64,000 bases of DNA from Sphingopyxis macrogoltabida (GTDB lineage Bacteria > Pseudomonadota > Alphaproteobacteria > Sphingomonadales > Sphingomonadaceae): contig NZ_CP012700.1 in the NCBI RefSeq assembly GCF_001307295.1, forward strand, positions 561,001 to 625,000, given 5' to 3'. Shown here one piece after another: positions 41,272 to 50,806 of this stretch (position 1 is its first letter; each line of letters begins with the position of its first letter). The translations under genes were made by a program, and so were the position numbers. The notes beneath the pieces are model-generated. The model had not been told where the DNA came from and ran no database searches. It was given only the letters and a program-made list of their open reading frames with translations.

Positions 41272-44200
41272 TTAGCCCACCTGCTTCGCGAGTTTCCCCA
41301 ACCCCTTCGACAATTGCAGCGCGCCGTTCAGCCGCGCCCCGGTGCTGACCCAGTCGCCGCTGATCGACAGCTTGTTGTCGGGGCGGATGCGGGCACGGCC
41401 CTTCAAGCGTTCGACATAGGCGATGAGGCCCGGGACGTTGGCGAACTGGTCACCGTGGAAGCTGACGAGCGCGCCCTTGGTGCCGACGTCGAGTTTCGCG
41501 ATCCCCGCGAGCTTCGCATTGGCCTTGATCTCCATCAGCTGGATCAGGTTTGCGGTCTCGGGCGGCAAGGGACCGAAACGGTCGATCATCTCCGCCGCGA
41601 AAGCATCGAGCGACGGGCGGTCGCCGGCCTCGTTGAGGCGGCGGTAGAGCGCCATGCGCAGTGGCAGGTCGGGGACATAATCCTCGGGGATCAGGATCGG
41701 CGCGTCGACCGTGATCACCGGCGACAAGGCTTCGCGCGGCGGCGCGGCGCCCATGCCCTCGGCCTTGGCCACCAAAATGGCCTCTTCGAGCATCGCCTGA
41801 TAGAGTTCGAAGCCGACCTCGCGGATATGCCCCGATTGCTCGTCGCCGACGAGATTGCCGGCGCCGCGAATGTCGAGGTCGTGGCTGGCGAGCTGGAAGC
41901 CCGCGCCCAATGTGTCAAGGTCGCCGAGCAGCTTGAGCCTTTTTTCGGCGGTGTCGGTGATCGCACCGCCTTCGGGCGTTGTCAGATAGGCATAGGCGCG
42001 CGTCTTCGAGCGCCCGACGCGGCCGCGGAGCTGGTAGAGCTGGGCAAGGCCGAAGCGGTCGGCGCGGTGGACGACCAGTGTGTTGGCGCTCGGGATATCG
42101 AGACCGGACTCGACGATGGTGGTCGAGACGAGCACGTCATATTTGCGGTCGTAGAAGGCGCTCATCCGCTCCTCGACCTCGCCCGGCGCCATCTGGCCGT
42201 GCGCGACGACATATTTGATCTCGGGCACCCGGCTGCGCAGGAACTCCTCGATATCGGGGAGGTCCTTGATCCGCGGCGTGACGAAAAAGCTCTGCCCGCC
42301 GCGGTCATGCTCGCGCAGCAGCGCCTCGCGGATGACGACGGGATCCCAAGGGGCGACATAGGTACGCACCGCGAGCCGGTCGACCGGCGGCGTCTGGATG
42401 ACGCTGAGTTCGCGCAGGCCCGACATCGCCATCTGCAAGGTGCGCGGGATCGGCGTCGCGGTGAGGGTGAGGACGTGGACGTCGGCCTTAAGCTGTTTCA
42501 GCCGCTCCTTGTGGACGACGCCAAACCGCTGTTCCTCGTCGACGATGACGAGGCCGAGGTTTTTGAACTCGACCGCCTTGGCGATCACGGCATGGGTGCC
42601 GACGACGATGTCGATCTGGCCGCTGGCGAGGCCGTCGCGGGTCTTCGCGGCCTCGGCGGCGGGGACGAGGCGCGACAGGCGGCCGATATTGACCGGGAAG
42701 CCTTTGAAGCGCTCGACGAAATTCGTGTAATGCTGGCGCGCGAGCAAGGTCGTGGGAACGACGACCGCAACCTGCACGCCGGCCATCGCCGCAACGAAGG
42801 CGGCGCGCAGCGCGACCTCGGTCTTGCCGAAACCGACATCGCCGCAGACGAGCCGGTCCATCGGGCGGCCCGAGGCGAGGTCTTCGAGGACGTCGCCAAT
42901 CGCCCGGTCCTGATCGTCGGTTTCCTGATAGGGGAAGCGGTCGGCAAAAGCCGGATAGGCGGCATCCTGCGCCAGCACTTCGCCGGCACGCAGCGCGCGC
43001 TGCGCCGCCGTCGCCAGCAGTTCGCCCGCGATCTCACGGATGCGTTCCTTCATCCGCGCCTTGCGTCGCTGCCACGCTTCGCCGCCGAGCTTGTCGAGCC
43101 CGACCCCGTCGCTCTCCCCGCCGTAGCGCGAGAGGACATCGAGATTTTCGACGGGGACGTAGAGCTTGTCGCCGCCGGCGTAAGTGAGTGCGACGCAATC
43201 GTGCGGGCTGCTGCCGACCGGAATTTGCGTCAGCCCCTCATAGCGGCCGATGCCGTGATCGAGGTGGACGACGAGATCGCCGACGCTCAGCGTCGCAAGT
43301 TCGGCGAGGAAGGCGTCGGCGCTCTTGCGGCGCTTTTGCCGGCGGACGAGGCGCTCGCCGAGAATATCCTGTTCGGTGAGCAGGCTGATCGCGTCGCTTG
43401 CGAAACCATGGTCGAGCGGCAGGACGACCATCGCGGTCGCGCCGCCGCTTTCCGAAGAGGCGGTACCGAGGGCGTCCTGCCAACTCTCGGCGGGGGCGAG
43501 CGAGGTGACGCCATGGTCGCGAAGCAGCCCCGACAGGCGCTCGCGCGCGCCGCCCGAATAGCTGGCGATGATCGTCTTGCGCCCCTTGCGGCGCTCGTCG
43601 GACAGATGGTCGGCGACCTTGTCATAGACGTTGAGGTCGGCGGTGCGTTCGGGAGTGAAATCGCGCGCCGCGAAGGTTTCGAGGTCGACGACCGTTGCCG
43701 CCGGGGGGACATCGAACGGCGTGACGACATGGATTGGGCGCTGCGCCGCCGCCGCTGCCCACTCGGCCTCGGTAAGGTAGAGCGTCTCGGGCGCGAGCGG
43801 GCGATAGCTGCCGGGCGATTCGCGTTCGGCGGCAACACGGTTCGCATGATAGTCGGCAATCGCCGCAAAGCGCGTCTCGGCGGTCGCCTCGGTGCGGTGG
43901 CCACGCAGGACGGGGGTGGCGCCGTCGACATGGTCGAACAGCGTCGCCAGCCGTTCCTCGAACAGCGGCAGCCAATGATCCATGCCCGCCTGACGCCGCC
44001 CCTCGCTGACCGCCTGATAGAGCGGGTCGCCGGTCGCCTGCGCGCCGAACAGTTCGCGGTACGACGAGCGGAAGCGTTTGATCGTGTCCTGATCGAGCAG
44101 GGTCTCGGCGGCGGGCAGCAATTGCAGCGCCTTGGCGGGGCCAAGGCTGCGCTGATCGGCGGGGTCGAAGCGGCGGATGCTCTCGATCTCGTCGCCGAAG

Positions 44201-44766
44201 AAATCGACGCGCAGGCCCGTCTCCTCGCCCGCCGGGAAGAGGTCGAGGATGCCGCCGCGCACCGCGAACTCGCCCTGATCGGCGACGGTGTCGACGCGGC
44301 TGAACCCGTTGGCGACGAGCAGTTCAGCCAGTGCATCGCGGTCGATCCGCTGCCCCGGCGCGAGCGTCGTCGCGAGCTGGCGGATGCGGAAGGGGGTGAG
44401 GGTGCGTTGGGTAATCGCGGCGACGGTGGTCAGGATCAACTCGCCGCGCTTCGGCGGGGCCTGCAACGCCGAAAGCGTCGCTAGCCGATCGGCACTTGCG
44501 CGCATCGACGGGCCGGCGCGGTCGTAGGGGAGGCAATCCCATGCGGGAAAGCGGTGGACGATCAGGTCGGGGGCGAAGAAGGGCGCCGCATCGGCGACCG
44601 CCTGCATCGCGGCATCGTCGGTCGCGACATAGACGAGACGCTTGTCGCTGGCGCGCGCGAGGTCGGCGAGCAGCAGCGGCAGGAAGCCGTCGGCGGCGCG
44701 CGCGAGCGTGAGCGGCGCCGAGGCCGACGCGATGGCGGCGAAGATGTCGGCGGCGGAGCGAGTCAT
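41272..44766 (-). CDS. mfd: Transcription-repair coupling factor
   Basis: This 1164-residue SF2 translocase removes stalled RNA polymerase and recruits UvrA. UvrB-like N-terminal modules are followed by an RNA-polymerase-interaction domain (VGDLVVHLDHGIGRYEGL). The helicase motifs are GDVGFGKTEVALRAAF, VDEEQRFG and TATPIPRT, and the C-terminal domain follows. ATG 44766 overlaps the sdhE stop by 4 bp. Confidence 0.96.
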   Translation of the reverse strand: MTRSAADIFAAIASASAPLTLARAADGFLPLLLADLARASDKRLVYVATDDAAMQAVADAAPFFAPDLIVHRFPAWDCLPYDRAGPSMRASADRLATLSALQAPPKRGELILTTVAAITQRTLTPFRIRQLATTLAPGQRIDRDALAELLVANGFSRVDTVADQGEFAVRGGILDLFPAGEETGLRVDFFGDEIESIRRFDPADQRSLGPAKALQLLPAAETLLDQDTIKRFRSSYRELFGAQATGDPLYQAVSEGRRQAGMDHWLPLFEERLATLFDHVDGATPVLRGHRTEATAETRFAAIADYHANRVAAERESPGSYRPLAPETLYLTEAEWAAAAAQRPIHVVTPFDVPPAATVVDLETFAARDFTPERTADLNVYDKVADHLSDERRKGRKTIIASYSGGARERLSGLLRDHGVTSLAPAESWQDALGTASSESGGATAMVVLPLDHGFASDAISLLTEQDILGERLVRRQKRRKSADAFLAELATLSVGDLVVHLDHGIGRYEGLTQIPVGSSPHDCVALTYAGGDKLYVPVENLDVLSRYGGESDGVGLDKLGGEAWQRRKARMKERIREIAGELLATAAQRALRAGEVLAQDAAYPAFADRFPYQETDDQDRAIGDVLEDLASGRPMDRLVCGDVGFGKTEVALRAAFVAAMAGVQVAVVVPTTLLARQHYTNFVERFKGFPVNIGRLSRLVPAAEAAKTRDGLASGQIDIVVGTHAVIAKAVEFKNLGLVIVDEEQRFGVVHKERLKQLKADVHVLTLTATPIPRTLQMAMSGLRELSVIQTPPVDRLAVRTYVAPWDPVVIREALLREHDRGGQSFFVTPRIKDLPDIEEFLRSRVPEIKYVVAHGQMAPGEVEERMSAFYDRKYDVLVSTTIVESGLDIPSANTLVVHRADRFGLAQLYQLRGRVGRSKTRAYAYLTTPEGGAITDTAEKRLKLLGDLDTLGAGFQLASHDLDIRGAGNLVGDEQSGHIREVGFELYQAMLEEAILVAKAEGMGAAPPREALSPVITVDAPILIPEDYVPDLPLRMALYRRLNEAGDRPSLDAFAAEMIDRFGPLPPETANLIQLMEIKANAKLAGIAKLDVGTKGALVSFHGDQFANVPGLIAYVERLKGRARIRPDNKLSISGDWVSTGARLNGALQLSKGLGKLAKQVG

Positions 44767-45029
44767 GGCAGCGGGATATAGTCCAGCCGGCGCATCGCGG
44801 CGATCAGCGGCGGGTTGTCGAGGTGGGCGGGCGGATGGCCGGTGCCGAGCGCCCACGCCATGATGTCGACGTCGTCCTCCTCGACGACGATTTCATACCA
44901 GGCGATCTCCGCCTCGCCCCATTCGGGCGAATAGCGGTCGAAGAAGCCGCCGATCATATAATCGGCCTCGCGCGTGCCGCGGTGCCAGGCACGGAATTTG
45001 AGGCGTTTGAGGCGGTCGGTGTGCGGCAC
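44763..45029 (-). CDS. sdhE: FAD assembly factor SdhE
   Basis: The 88-residue protein attaches FAD to succinate dehydrogenase SdhA. The conserved RGxxE motif is in AWHRGTREADYMIGGFFDRY. The start is a GTG at 45029, giving VPHTDRLKRLKFRAW; no in-frame ATG fits. It is translationally coupled to mfd and divergent from recG, a common sphingomonad order. Confidence 0.92.
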   Translation of the reverse strand: MPHTDRLKRLKFRAWHRGTREADYMIGGFFDRYSPEWGEAEIAWYEIVVEEDDVDIMAWALGTGHPPAHLDNPPLIAAMRRLDYIPLP

Positions 45030-45104
45030 GGCGGGAATCCCGATAGCCCATGCTGCCGGGAGTGGCGCACGGGGCAAGCAAGCGATAGATGGGACGCAGT
45101 AGCC

Positions 45105-47171
45105 ATGCGACCCGAGATACTCAATCCGCTCTTTGCCGCGTTGACCGACATCAAGGGTGTCGGGCCGCAGCTTGCCAAGCCGCTGACGCGGCTGGGGTTG
45201 GAACGTGTGGTCGATGTGCTGTTCCATTTGCCGACCGGGCTGATCTCGCGCTTTCCGGTCGATCGGCTCGACCAGGCGCAGGCGGGACAGACGATCATCG
45301 TCGAGCTCACCGCGCAGGATTACCGTCCTGGCCGGTCGCCGCGCGCCCCGTTCGGGGTCGAGGCGTTCGACGATGCGGGCGATCATGTTCGGCTCGTCTA
45401 TTTCGGGCGGACGTCGGGGCTGGCGCGCAAGCTGTTCCCGCTTGGCGAAAAGCGCCGCGTGTCGGGACGGCTCGATCTTTATGGCGATATGCGTCAGATC
45501 GTGCATCCCGATCATGTGGCCGAGCCCGGCGACGAGGCGGGAATTGCCGAGCATGAGCCGGTCTATCCGCTGACCGAAGGGCTGACTAACGCGCGATTGT
45601 CGCAGCTTGGCGCGGTCGCGCTCGAACGGCGGCCCGAGCTCGCCGAATGGATCGACGCGCCGTTGCTCGCGGCGCGTGGCTGGCCGTCGTGGCATGAGGC
45701 GATGACGCGGGCGCATGCGAGCCCACGCGATGAAGCGGCGCGCGACCGGCTGGCCTATGACGAGATTTTCGCGAGCCAGGTCGCGCTGATGCTGATCCGC
45801 GAGGGATTGCGGGCGCGCAAGGGCCGGGCGATTGCCGGCGACGGACGGCTGACCGATGCGCTGCAACTGCCGTTTGGCCTGACCGGGGCGCAGGAACGCG
45901 TCGGGCGCGAGATTGCGGGCGACATGGCACAGGACCGGCCGATGCTGCGGATGCTGCAGGGCGACGTCGGCTCGGGCAAGACGCTCGTCGCGCTGCGCGC
46001 GATGCTGGCGGCGGTCGAGGCGGGGACGCAGGCGGCGTTGCTCGCCCCGACCGAAATTCTGGCGCGCCAGCATTATGCGACCTTGCAGCGCATGCTCGGC
46101 GGGATGCCGGTCAACCTCGCGATCCTGACCGGGCGCGACAAGGGCAAGGCGCGCGAATCGACCCTGATGGGGCTCGCCGACGGCAGCATCGACATCCTTG
46201 TCGGCACGCATGCCATCTTCCAACAGGCCGTGAATTACCGCGACCTGTCGCTCGTCGTCGTCGACGAACAGCACCGCTTCGGCGTCGCGCAGCGGCTGAT
46301 GCTGACCGCCAAGGGACAGCGCCCGCCGCACCTGCTGGTGATGACTGCAACCCCGATCCCGCGCACGCTGCTGCTCGCGAACCATGGCGAGATGGATGTG
46401 TCGCGGCTCGACGAAATGCCGCCGGGGCGGACGCCGGTCGATACGCGCGTCATCTCGCTCGACCGGCTCGATGACGTCGTGGACGGCCTCGACCGTCACC
46501 TTGCAACCGGCGCGCAGGCCTATTGGGTGTGCCCCCTCGTCGCCGAAAGCGAGGGCAGCGAGCTGGCGGCGGCGGAGGACCGCGCCGCCCTGCTCCGCGA
46601 ACGGCTGGGCGACGCCCGGGTAGGGCTGGTCCACGGCCGGATGAAGGGTCCGGAAAAAGACGAGGTCATGACGCGCTTTCAGGCGGGCGAGATCGGCGTC
46701 CTGGTCGCGACGACGGTGATCGAGGTCGGCGTCGACGTCCCCGCTGCGAGCCTGATGATCGTCGAACATGCCGAGAATTTCGGGCTTGCGCAGCTCCACC
46801 AGCTCCGCGGCCGGGTCGGGCGCGGTACGGCGAAGTCGGTATGCCTGTTGCTGCGCTCGCAGAATCTGTCGGAGACCGCGCGCGAACGGCTGGCGCTGAT
46901 GCGCGATACGGGCGACGGCTTCGTGATCGCCGAGAAGGATCTGGAGCTGCGCGGCGGCGGCGAACTCCTCGGGCTCAAGCAGTCGGGCGATGCCGATTAT
47001 CGCGTCGCGACGCCCGAGCAATTGGTGCGGCTGCTGCCGGTCGCGCACGACGATGCGCGGCTGTTCGTCGAACGCGACGGCGGTATCGAAGGCGCGCGCG
47101 GCGAGGCGGTGCGGCTCTGCCTCTATCTGTTCGAGCGCGATGCGGCAGTGCCGCTGCTGCGGAGTGGTTAG
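45105..47171 (+). CDS. recG: ATP-dependent DNA helicase RecG
   Basis: The 688-residue branch-migration helicase has an N-terminal wedge domain (DIKGVGPQLAKPL). The helicase motifs are QGDVGSGKTLVALRAML, VVDEQHRFGVAQR (DEQH box), MTATPIPRTL and QLRGRVGRG. It processes Holliday junctions and stalled forks. The start at ATG 45105 matches the typical N-terminus. Confidence 0.96.
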   Translation: MRPEILNPLFAALTDIKGVGPQLAKPLTRLGLERVVDVLFHLPTGLISRFPVDRLDQAQAGQTIIVELTAQDYRPGRSPRAPFGVEAFDDAGDHVRLVYFGRTSGLARKLFPLGEKRRVSGRLDLYGDMRQIVHPDHVAEPGDEAGIAEHEPVYPLTEGLTNARLSQLGAVALERRPELAEWIDAPLLAARGWPSWHEAMTRAHASPRDEAARDRLAYDEIFASQVALMLIREGLRARKGRAIAGDGRLTDALQLPFGLTGAQERVGREIAGDMAQDRPMLRMLQGDVGSGKTLVALRAMLAAVEAGTQAALLAPTEILARQHYATLQRMLGGMPVNLAILTGRDKGKARESTLMGLADGSIDILVGTHAIFQQAVNYRDLSLVVVDEQHRFGVAQRLMLTAKGQRPPHLLVMTATPIPRTLLLANHGEMDVSRLDEMPPGRTPVDTRVISLDRLDDVVDGLDRHLATGAQAYWVCPLVAESEGSELAAAEDRAALLRERLGDARVGLVHGRMKGPEKDEVMTRFQAGEIGVLVATTVIEVGVDVPAASLMIVEHAENFGLAQLHQLRGRVGRGTAKSVCLLLRSQNLSETARERLALMRDTGDGFVIAEKDLELRGGGELLGLKQSGDADYRVATPEQLVRLLPVAHDDARLFVERDGGIEGARGEAVRLCLYLFERDAAVPLLRSG

Positions 47172-47196
47172 TTCAGGTCGGCTATGGCGCGCGTTT

Positions 47197-47538
47197 TCAG
47201 TTGACGTCGCCGCGTGCGCCCATGGCGCGGATCATCGGCAGATAATCCTCGACCGAAATCGACTTGTCGAACTGGACGCCGGTCTTGCCGCCGATCGACC
47301 AGATCACCTTCGCCGAGGTGCGGCCGATGATCGGCATGCGGAAGACGACGAGGTCGCCGATCTCCAGCCCGCGTTCGTACCGCATCAACATGCCGTCGGC
47401 GCTGATGTTCACGCAGGTACACATTTCCTGTCGGCCGTCGGGCAGAACGAACGGCAAGCGGCAATAGACGTCGCTACGCGGCGCAATCCGCTGATCGAGC
47501 CCCACATAATGGGCCTTTTTAAGGTCAATCTTGCGCAT
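47197..47538 (-). CDS. PilZ-domain protein
   Basis: The 113-residue single-domain protein has the c-di-GMP-binding motifs RxxxR (RIAPR, residues 17-21) and NxSxxG (NISADG, 44-49). It probably binds c-di-GMP and acts through protein contacts. The EAL phosphodiesterase 6 kb away is not obviously linked. It converges with recG. Confidence 0.88.
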   Translation of the reverse strand: MRKIDLKKAHYVGLDQRIAPRSDVYCRLPFVLPDGRQEMCTCVNISADGMLMRYERGLEIGDLVVFRMPIIGRTSAKVIWSIGGKTGVQFDKSISVEDYLPMIRAMGARGDVN

Positions 47539-47612
47539 ACCGAATACCTTGCTGGTCTGGTGTGGCAGAATCGGCCCGATTCATCAAGAATCGGTAAACG
47601 GCGACGCGCCGT

Positions 47613-48839
47613 TCAGCCGGTCACCAGCCCGTGCTTTTTCGATCCGAGGCTGAGCGGAACGGGCTTGGCGGCGGGCAGAATCCGGTGATGCGGATCGCGG
47701 ATCACGACGCCGTCGACCTTCACCGCGCCCTCGTCGAGCTTGCGGCGCCCTTCCTTGTTCGACGCCGCGAAGCCGAGTTCGCGCAGCGCGGTCAGGATGT
47801 CGATGCCGTCGGCGGGGGCCGCAACTTGCGGCAGGTCGCCGCCGATCTGGCCCTTTTCAAAGGTTTGCGCGGCGGTCTCGGACGCGCTGCGCGCCGCATC
47901 CTCGCCGCGGCACATCGCCGTCGCGGCGTCGGCGAGGATCTTTTTCGCGGCGTTGATCTCGGCGCCTTCGAGCGCTTCCAGCCGCGCGATCTCGTCCATC
48001 GGCAGGTCGGTGAACAGCTTCAGGAACTTGCCGACGTCGCGGTCGTCGCAATTGCGCCAATATTGCCAATAGTCAAAATGGGACAGTTGTTCGGGGTTAA
48101 GCCAGACCGCGCCGGCGGCGGTCTTGCCCATTTTGGCACCTGCGGCGGTGGTGAGCAGCGGAGTCGTCAGGCCATAGAGGTCGGCTCCGTCCATGCGGCG
48201 GCCGAGTTCCATTCCGTTGACGATATTGCCCCACTGGTCGGAACCGCCCATTTGAAGGCGGACATCCATCGCCTTCGACAGGTGGCGGAAGTCATAGCCC
48301 TGCAGGATCATGTAATTGAATTCGAGGAAGGTCATCGGCTGTTCGCGGTCGAGGCGCAGCTTGACCGAATCGAACGTCATCATGCGGTTGATCGTGAAGT
48401 GGGTGCCGACTTCCTGCAGCAGTTCGATGTAACCGAGCTTGCCCAGCCATTCCTGATTATCGACCATCACCGCGTCGGTCGGCCCGTCGCCGAACGTCAG
48501 GAAGCGCTGGAAGATGCTGAAGATCGAGGCGATGTTGGCGGCGATCGTCTCGTCCGACAGCATCTTGCGGCTTTCGTCACGACCTGTGGGGTCGCCGATC
48601 CGCGTCGTCCCGCCGCCCATCAGCACGACCGGCTTGTGCCCCGTCTGTTGCAGGCGGCGCAGCATCATGATCTGGACGAGACTGCCGACGTGCAGCGACG
48701 GCGCGGTCGCGTCGAAGCCGATATAGCCGGGAACGACCTGTTTGGCGGCGAGGGCATCGAGCCCGTCCGCGTCGGTCATCTGGTGGATATAGCCTCGCTC
48801 GTCGAGCAGGCGCAGCAGGTCGGATTTGTAACTGGTCAT
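47613..48839 (-). CDS. tyrS: Tyrosyl-tRNA synthetase
   Basis: This 408-residue class Ic synthetase has the HIGH equivalent LHVGSLVQ, a KMSKS equivalent [16 protein letters not shown] and a C-terminal S4 domain ([16 protein letters not shown]). It is a bacterial TyrRS of usual length; ATG 48839 is chosen over an upstream extension to 48887. Confidence 0.96.
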   Translation of the reverse strand: MTSYKSDLLRLLDERGYIHQMTDADGLDALAAKQVVPGYIGFDATAPSLHVGSLVQIMMLRRLQQTGHKPVVLMGGGTTRIGDPTGRDESRKMLSDETIAANIASIFSIFQRFLTFGDGPTDAVMVDNQEWLGKLGYIELLQEVGTHFTINRMMTFDSVKLRLDREQPMTFLEFNYMILQGYDFRHLSKAMDVRLQMGGSDQWGNIVNGMELGRRMDGADLYGLTTPLLTTAAGAKMGKTAAGAVWLNPEQLSHFDYWQYWRNCDDRDVGKFLKLFTDLPMDEIARLEALEGAEINAAKKILADAATAMCRGEDAARSASETAAQTFEKGQIGGDLPQVAAPADGIDILTALRELGFAASNKEGRRKLDEGAVKVDGVVIRDPHHRILPAAKPVPLSLGSKKHGLVTG

Positions 48840-48898
48840 GGCGGGCGGGCGCTTAGCATGGTGGTGCGGCAAACCCAACTGGTTCATATTCTCGTTAT

Positions 48899-49009
48899 CG
48901 TCACCCCGGACTTGATCCGGGGTCCCGCTTCCTCAAGAAAGAGCGGGACCCCGGATCAAGTCCGGGGTGACGAGGTGAGGCGTCCTTCGACAAGCTCAGG
49001 ACGAACGGA
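48899..49009. repeat. Two adjacent dispersed repeat elements
   Basis: The first is a 32-bp near-perfect inverted repeat (arms 48899-48930 and 48941-48972), with arms beginning CGTCACCCCGGACTTGATCC. It is followed by CCTTCGACAAGCTCAGGACG (about 48982-49001), part of a second intergenic element common in sphingomonads. They fill the gap between divergent tyrS and the DOMON-like gene. Confidence 0.75.
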
Positions 49010-49020
49010 GGATAGAACGA

Positions 49021-49590
49021 GTGTCCGATCCTGAGAGGAGTCAGCGGCTGCCCCTCATCTGCCACCCCGATACGCCCGCACGGGCAGTGCGCTCGATTGC
49101 GGTCGAGGTCGACCTGTCGTTCGACGGCGGCTTTGCGCTGCGCTTTATCGTCGACGGCGAAATCGGAGCGATCGTGCTGCCGCAGGGCGAAGGCGAACTC
49201 GTCATTGCCGACAGCGGCACCGATGGGCTGTGGCAGGGCACCTGTTTCGAGGCTTTCCTGACCGAAGAAGGTCAGCCCGATTATACCGAATTCAATTATG
49301 CTCCCGACGGGCGCTGGGCCTGTTACCAGTTCGACGATTATCGCTCGCTGCTGTCTTCCGACGATCTGGCGCCATGGATGATGGAGGTCGAGCGCGCGCC
49401 CGGTCGCTATGCGCTGCGCGTCGAACCCGGCATCTTCCCCGACACCGGATCGAAGCTGGCGCTGTCGGCGGTGATCGAGGAAGTGGACGGGACGAAAAGC
49501 TATTGGGCGCTCGCGCACCCTCCCGGAAAGCCCGACTTCCATCATCCCGATTGCTTTGCGCTGACGCTTGAGGCACGCGGGCGGGCATGA
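49021..49590 (+). CDS. DOMON-like domain protein
   Basis: The 189-residue protein has the family signature LWQGTCFEAFL and YTEFNYAPDGRWACYQFDDYR and is predicted to be a beta-sandwich. The start is GTG 49021 with GGAGG nine bases upstream. No signal peptide is seen. It overlaps the NamZ-like gene by ATGA. DOMON-like folds bind haem or sugars, but the function of this subgroup is unknown. Confidence 0.78.
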   Translation: MSDPERSQRLPLICHPDTPARAVRSIAVEVDLSFDGGFALRFIVDGEIGAIVLPQGEGELVIADSGTDGLWQGTCFEAFLTEEGQPDYTEFNYAPDGRWACYQFDDYRSLLSSDDLAPWMMEVERAPGRYALRVEPGIFPDTGSKLALSAVIEEVDGTKSYWALAHPPGKPDFHHPDCFALTLEARGRA

Positions 49591-50792
49591 CGACCCTTTT
49601 CGGTATCGACCGCCTGCTCGCCGACCCTGCGCTTCGCGCGCCGCTTCAGGGAAAGCGCATTGCCTTGCTCGCGCATCCCGCTTCGGTGACCGCCGACCTG
49701 ACCCACAGCCTCGATGCGCTGGTCGCGGCCGGGATCGATGTCACTGCGGTGTTCGGGCCGCAGCATGGCGTACGCGGTGACCTGCAGGATAATATGATGG
49801 AGTCGCCCGACTTCACCGATCCGACCTATGGCATGCCGGTGTTCAGCCTCTACGGCGAGGTGCGGCGTCCGTCGGGGCAGTCGATGCACACCTTCGACGT
49901 GATGCTCGTCGACCTGCAGGACCTGGGCTGCCGCATCTACACCTATGTGACGACCTTGCTCTACATCCTCGAGGCGGCCGCCGAGCATGGCAAGGCGGTG
50001 TGGGTGCTCGACCGGCCCAACCCCGCTGGCCGTCCGGTCGAGGGTACGCGGCTTCTGCCCGGATGGGAAAGCTTCGTCGGCGCTGGACCGATGGTGATGC
50101 GTCATGGCCTCACGATGGGCGAGATCGGGCACTGGTTCATTCGCCACTTCAATCTCGACGTCGATTATCGCGTCATCGGGATGGAAGGCTGGGACCCGAA
50201 AGGCCCGGGTTTCGGCTGGCCCACGGACCGCGTCTGGATCAACCCCAGCCCGAATGCCGCGAACGTCAATATGGCGCGCGCCTATGCCGGCACGGTAATG
50301 GTCGAAGGCGCGACGCTGAGCGAGGGCCGGGGCACGACGCGCCCGCTCGAACTGTTCGGTGCGCCCGATATCGACGCCAAGGCGGTGATCGCCGAAATGC
50401 AGCGCCTCGCGCCGCAATGGCTCGGCGGGTGCAAGCTGCGCGATATCTGGTTCCAGCCGACCTTTCACAAGCATGTCGGCCAGCTCAACAGCGGCGTCCA
50501 TATCCATGCCGACGGACCTTGGTACGACGATGATGCGTTCCAGCCCTGGCGCGTGCAGGCGCTCGGCTTCAAGGCGGTCCGCAGCCTCTATCCCGACTAT
50601 CCGATCTGGCGCGGCAAGGATTTCAAATATGAGTACACCGACGATGTGCTCGCGATCGACGTGATCAACGGCGGCCCGGGCCTGCGCGAGTGGGTCGATG
50701 ATGCAGGTGCCGATGCGGGCGATCTCGATGCGCTGGCGATGCCCGACGAGGCGGCGTGGCGCGACGAGATTGCCGATCTGCTGATCTACTGA
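49587..50792 (+). CDS. DUF1343 protein, NamZ-type exo-beta-N-acetylmuramidase
   Basis: The 401-residue protein matches the DUF1343 family: GKRIALLAHPASV; GPQHGVRGDLQDNM; TFDVMLVDLQDLGCRIYTY; WVLDRPNPAGRPVEG; TLSEGRGTTRPLELFGAP. Characterised members release terminal N-acetylmuramic acid from peptidoglycan fragments. No signal peptide is visible, so a cytoplasmic cell-wall-recycling role is more likely than a secreted one. Confidence 0.85.
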   Translation: MTTLFGIDRLLADPALRAPLQGKRIALLAHPASVTADLTHSLDALVAAGIDVTAVFGPQHGVRGDLQDNMMESPDFTDPTYGMPVFSLYGEVRRPSGQSMHTFDVMLVDLQDLGCRIYTYVTTLLYILEAAAEHGKAVWVLDRPNPAGRPVEGTRLLPGWESFVGAGPMVMRHGLTMGEIGHWFIRHFNLDVDYRVIGMEGWDPKGPGFGWPTDRVWINPSPNAANVNMARAYAGTVMVEGATLSEGRGTTRPLELFGAPDIDAKAVIAEMQRLAPQWLGGCKLRDIWFQPTFHKHVGQLNSGVHIHADGPWYDDDAFQPWRVQALGFKAVRSLYPDYPIWRGKDFKYEYTDDVLAIDVINGGPGLREWVDDAGADAGDLDALAMPDEAAWRDEIADLLIY

Positions 50793-50806
50793 AGAAGGGA
50801 ACGGTG

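Noticed and set aside
41314..44484. 1056-codon open frame opposite mfd
   Set aside because: mfd is unambiguous on the minus strand, and the antisense frame has no conserved motif.
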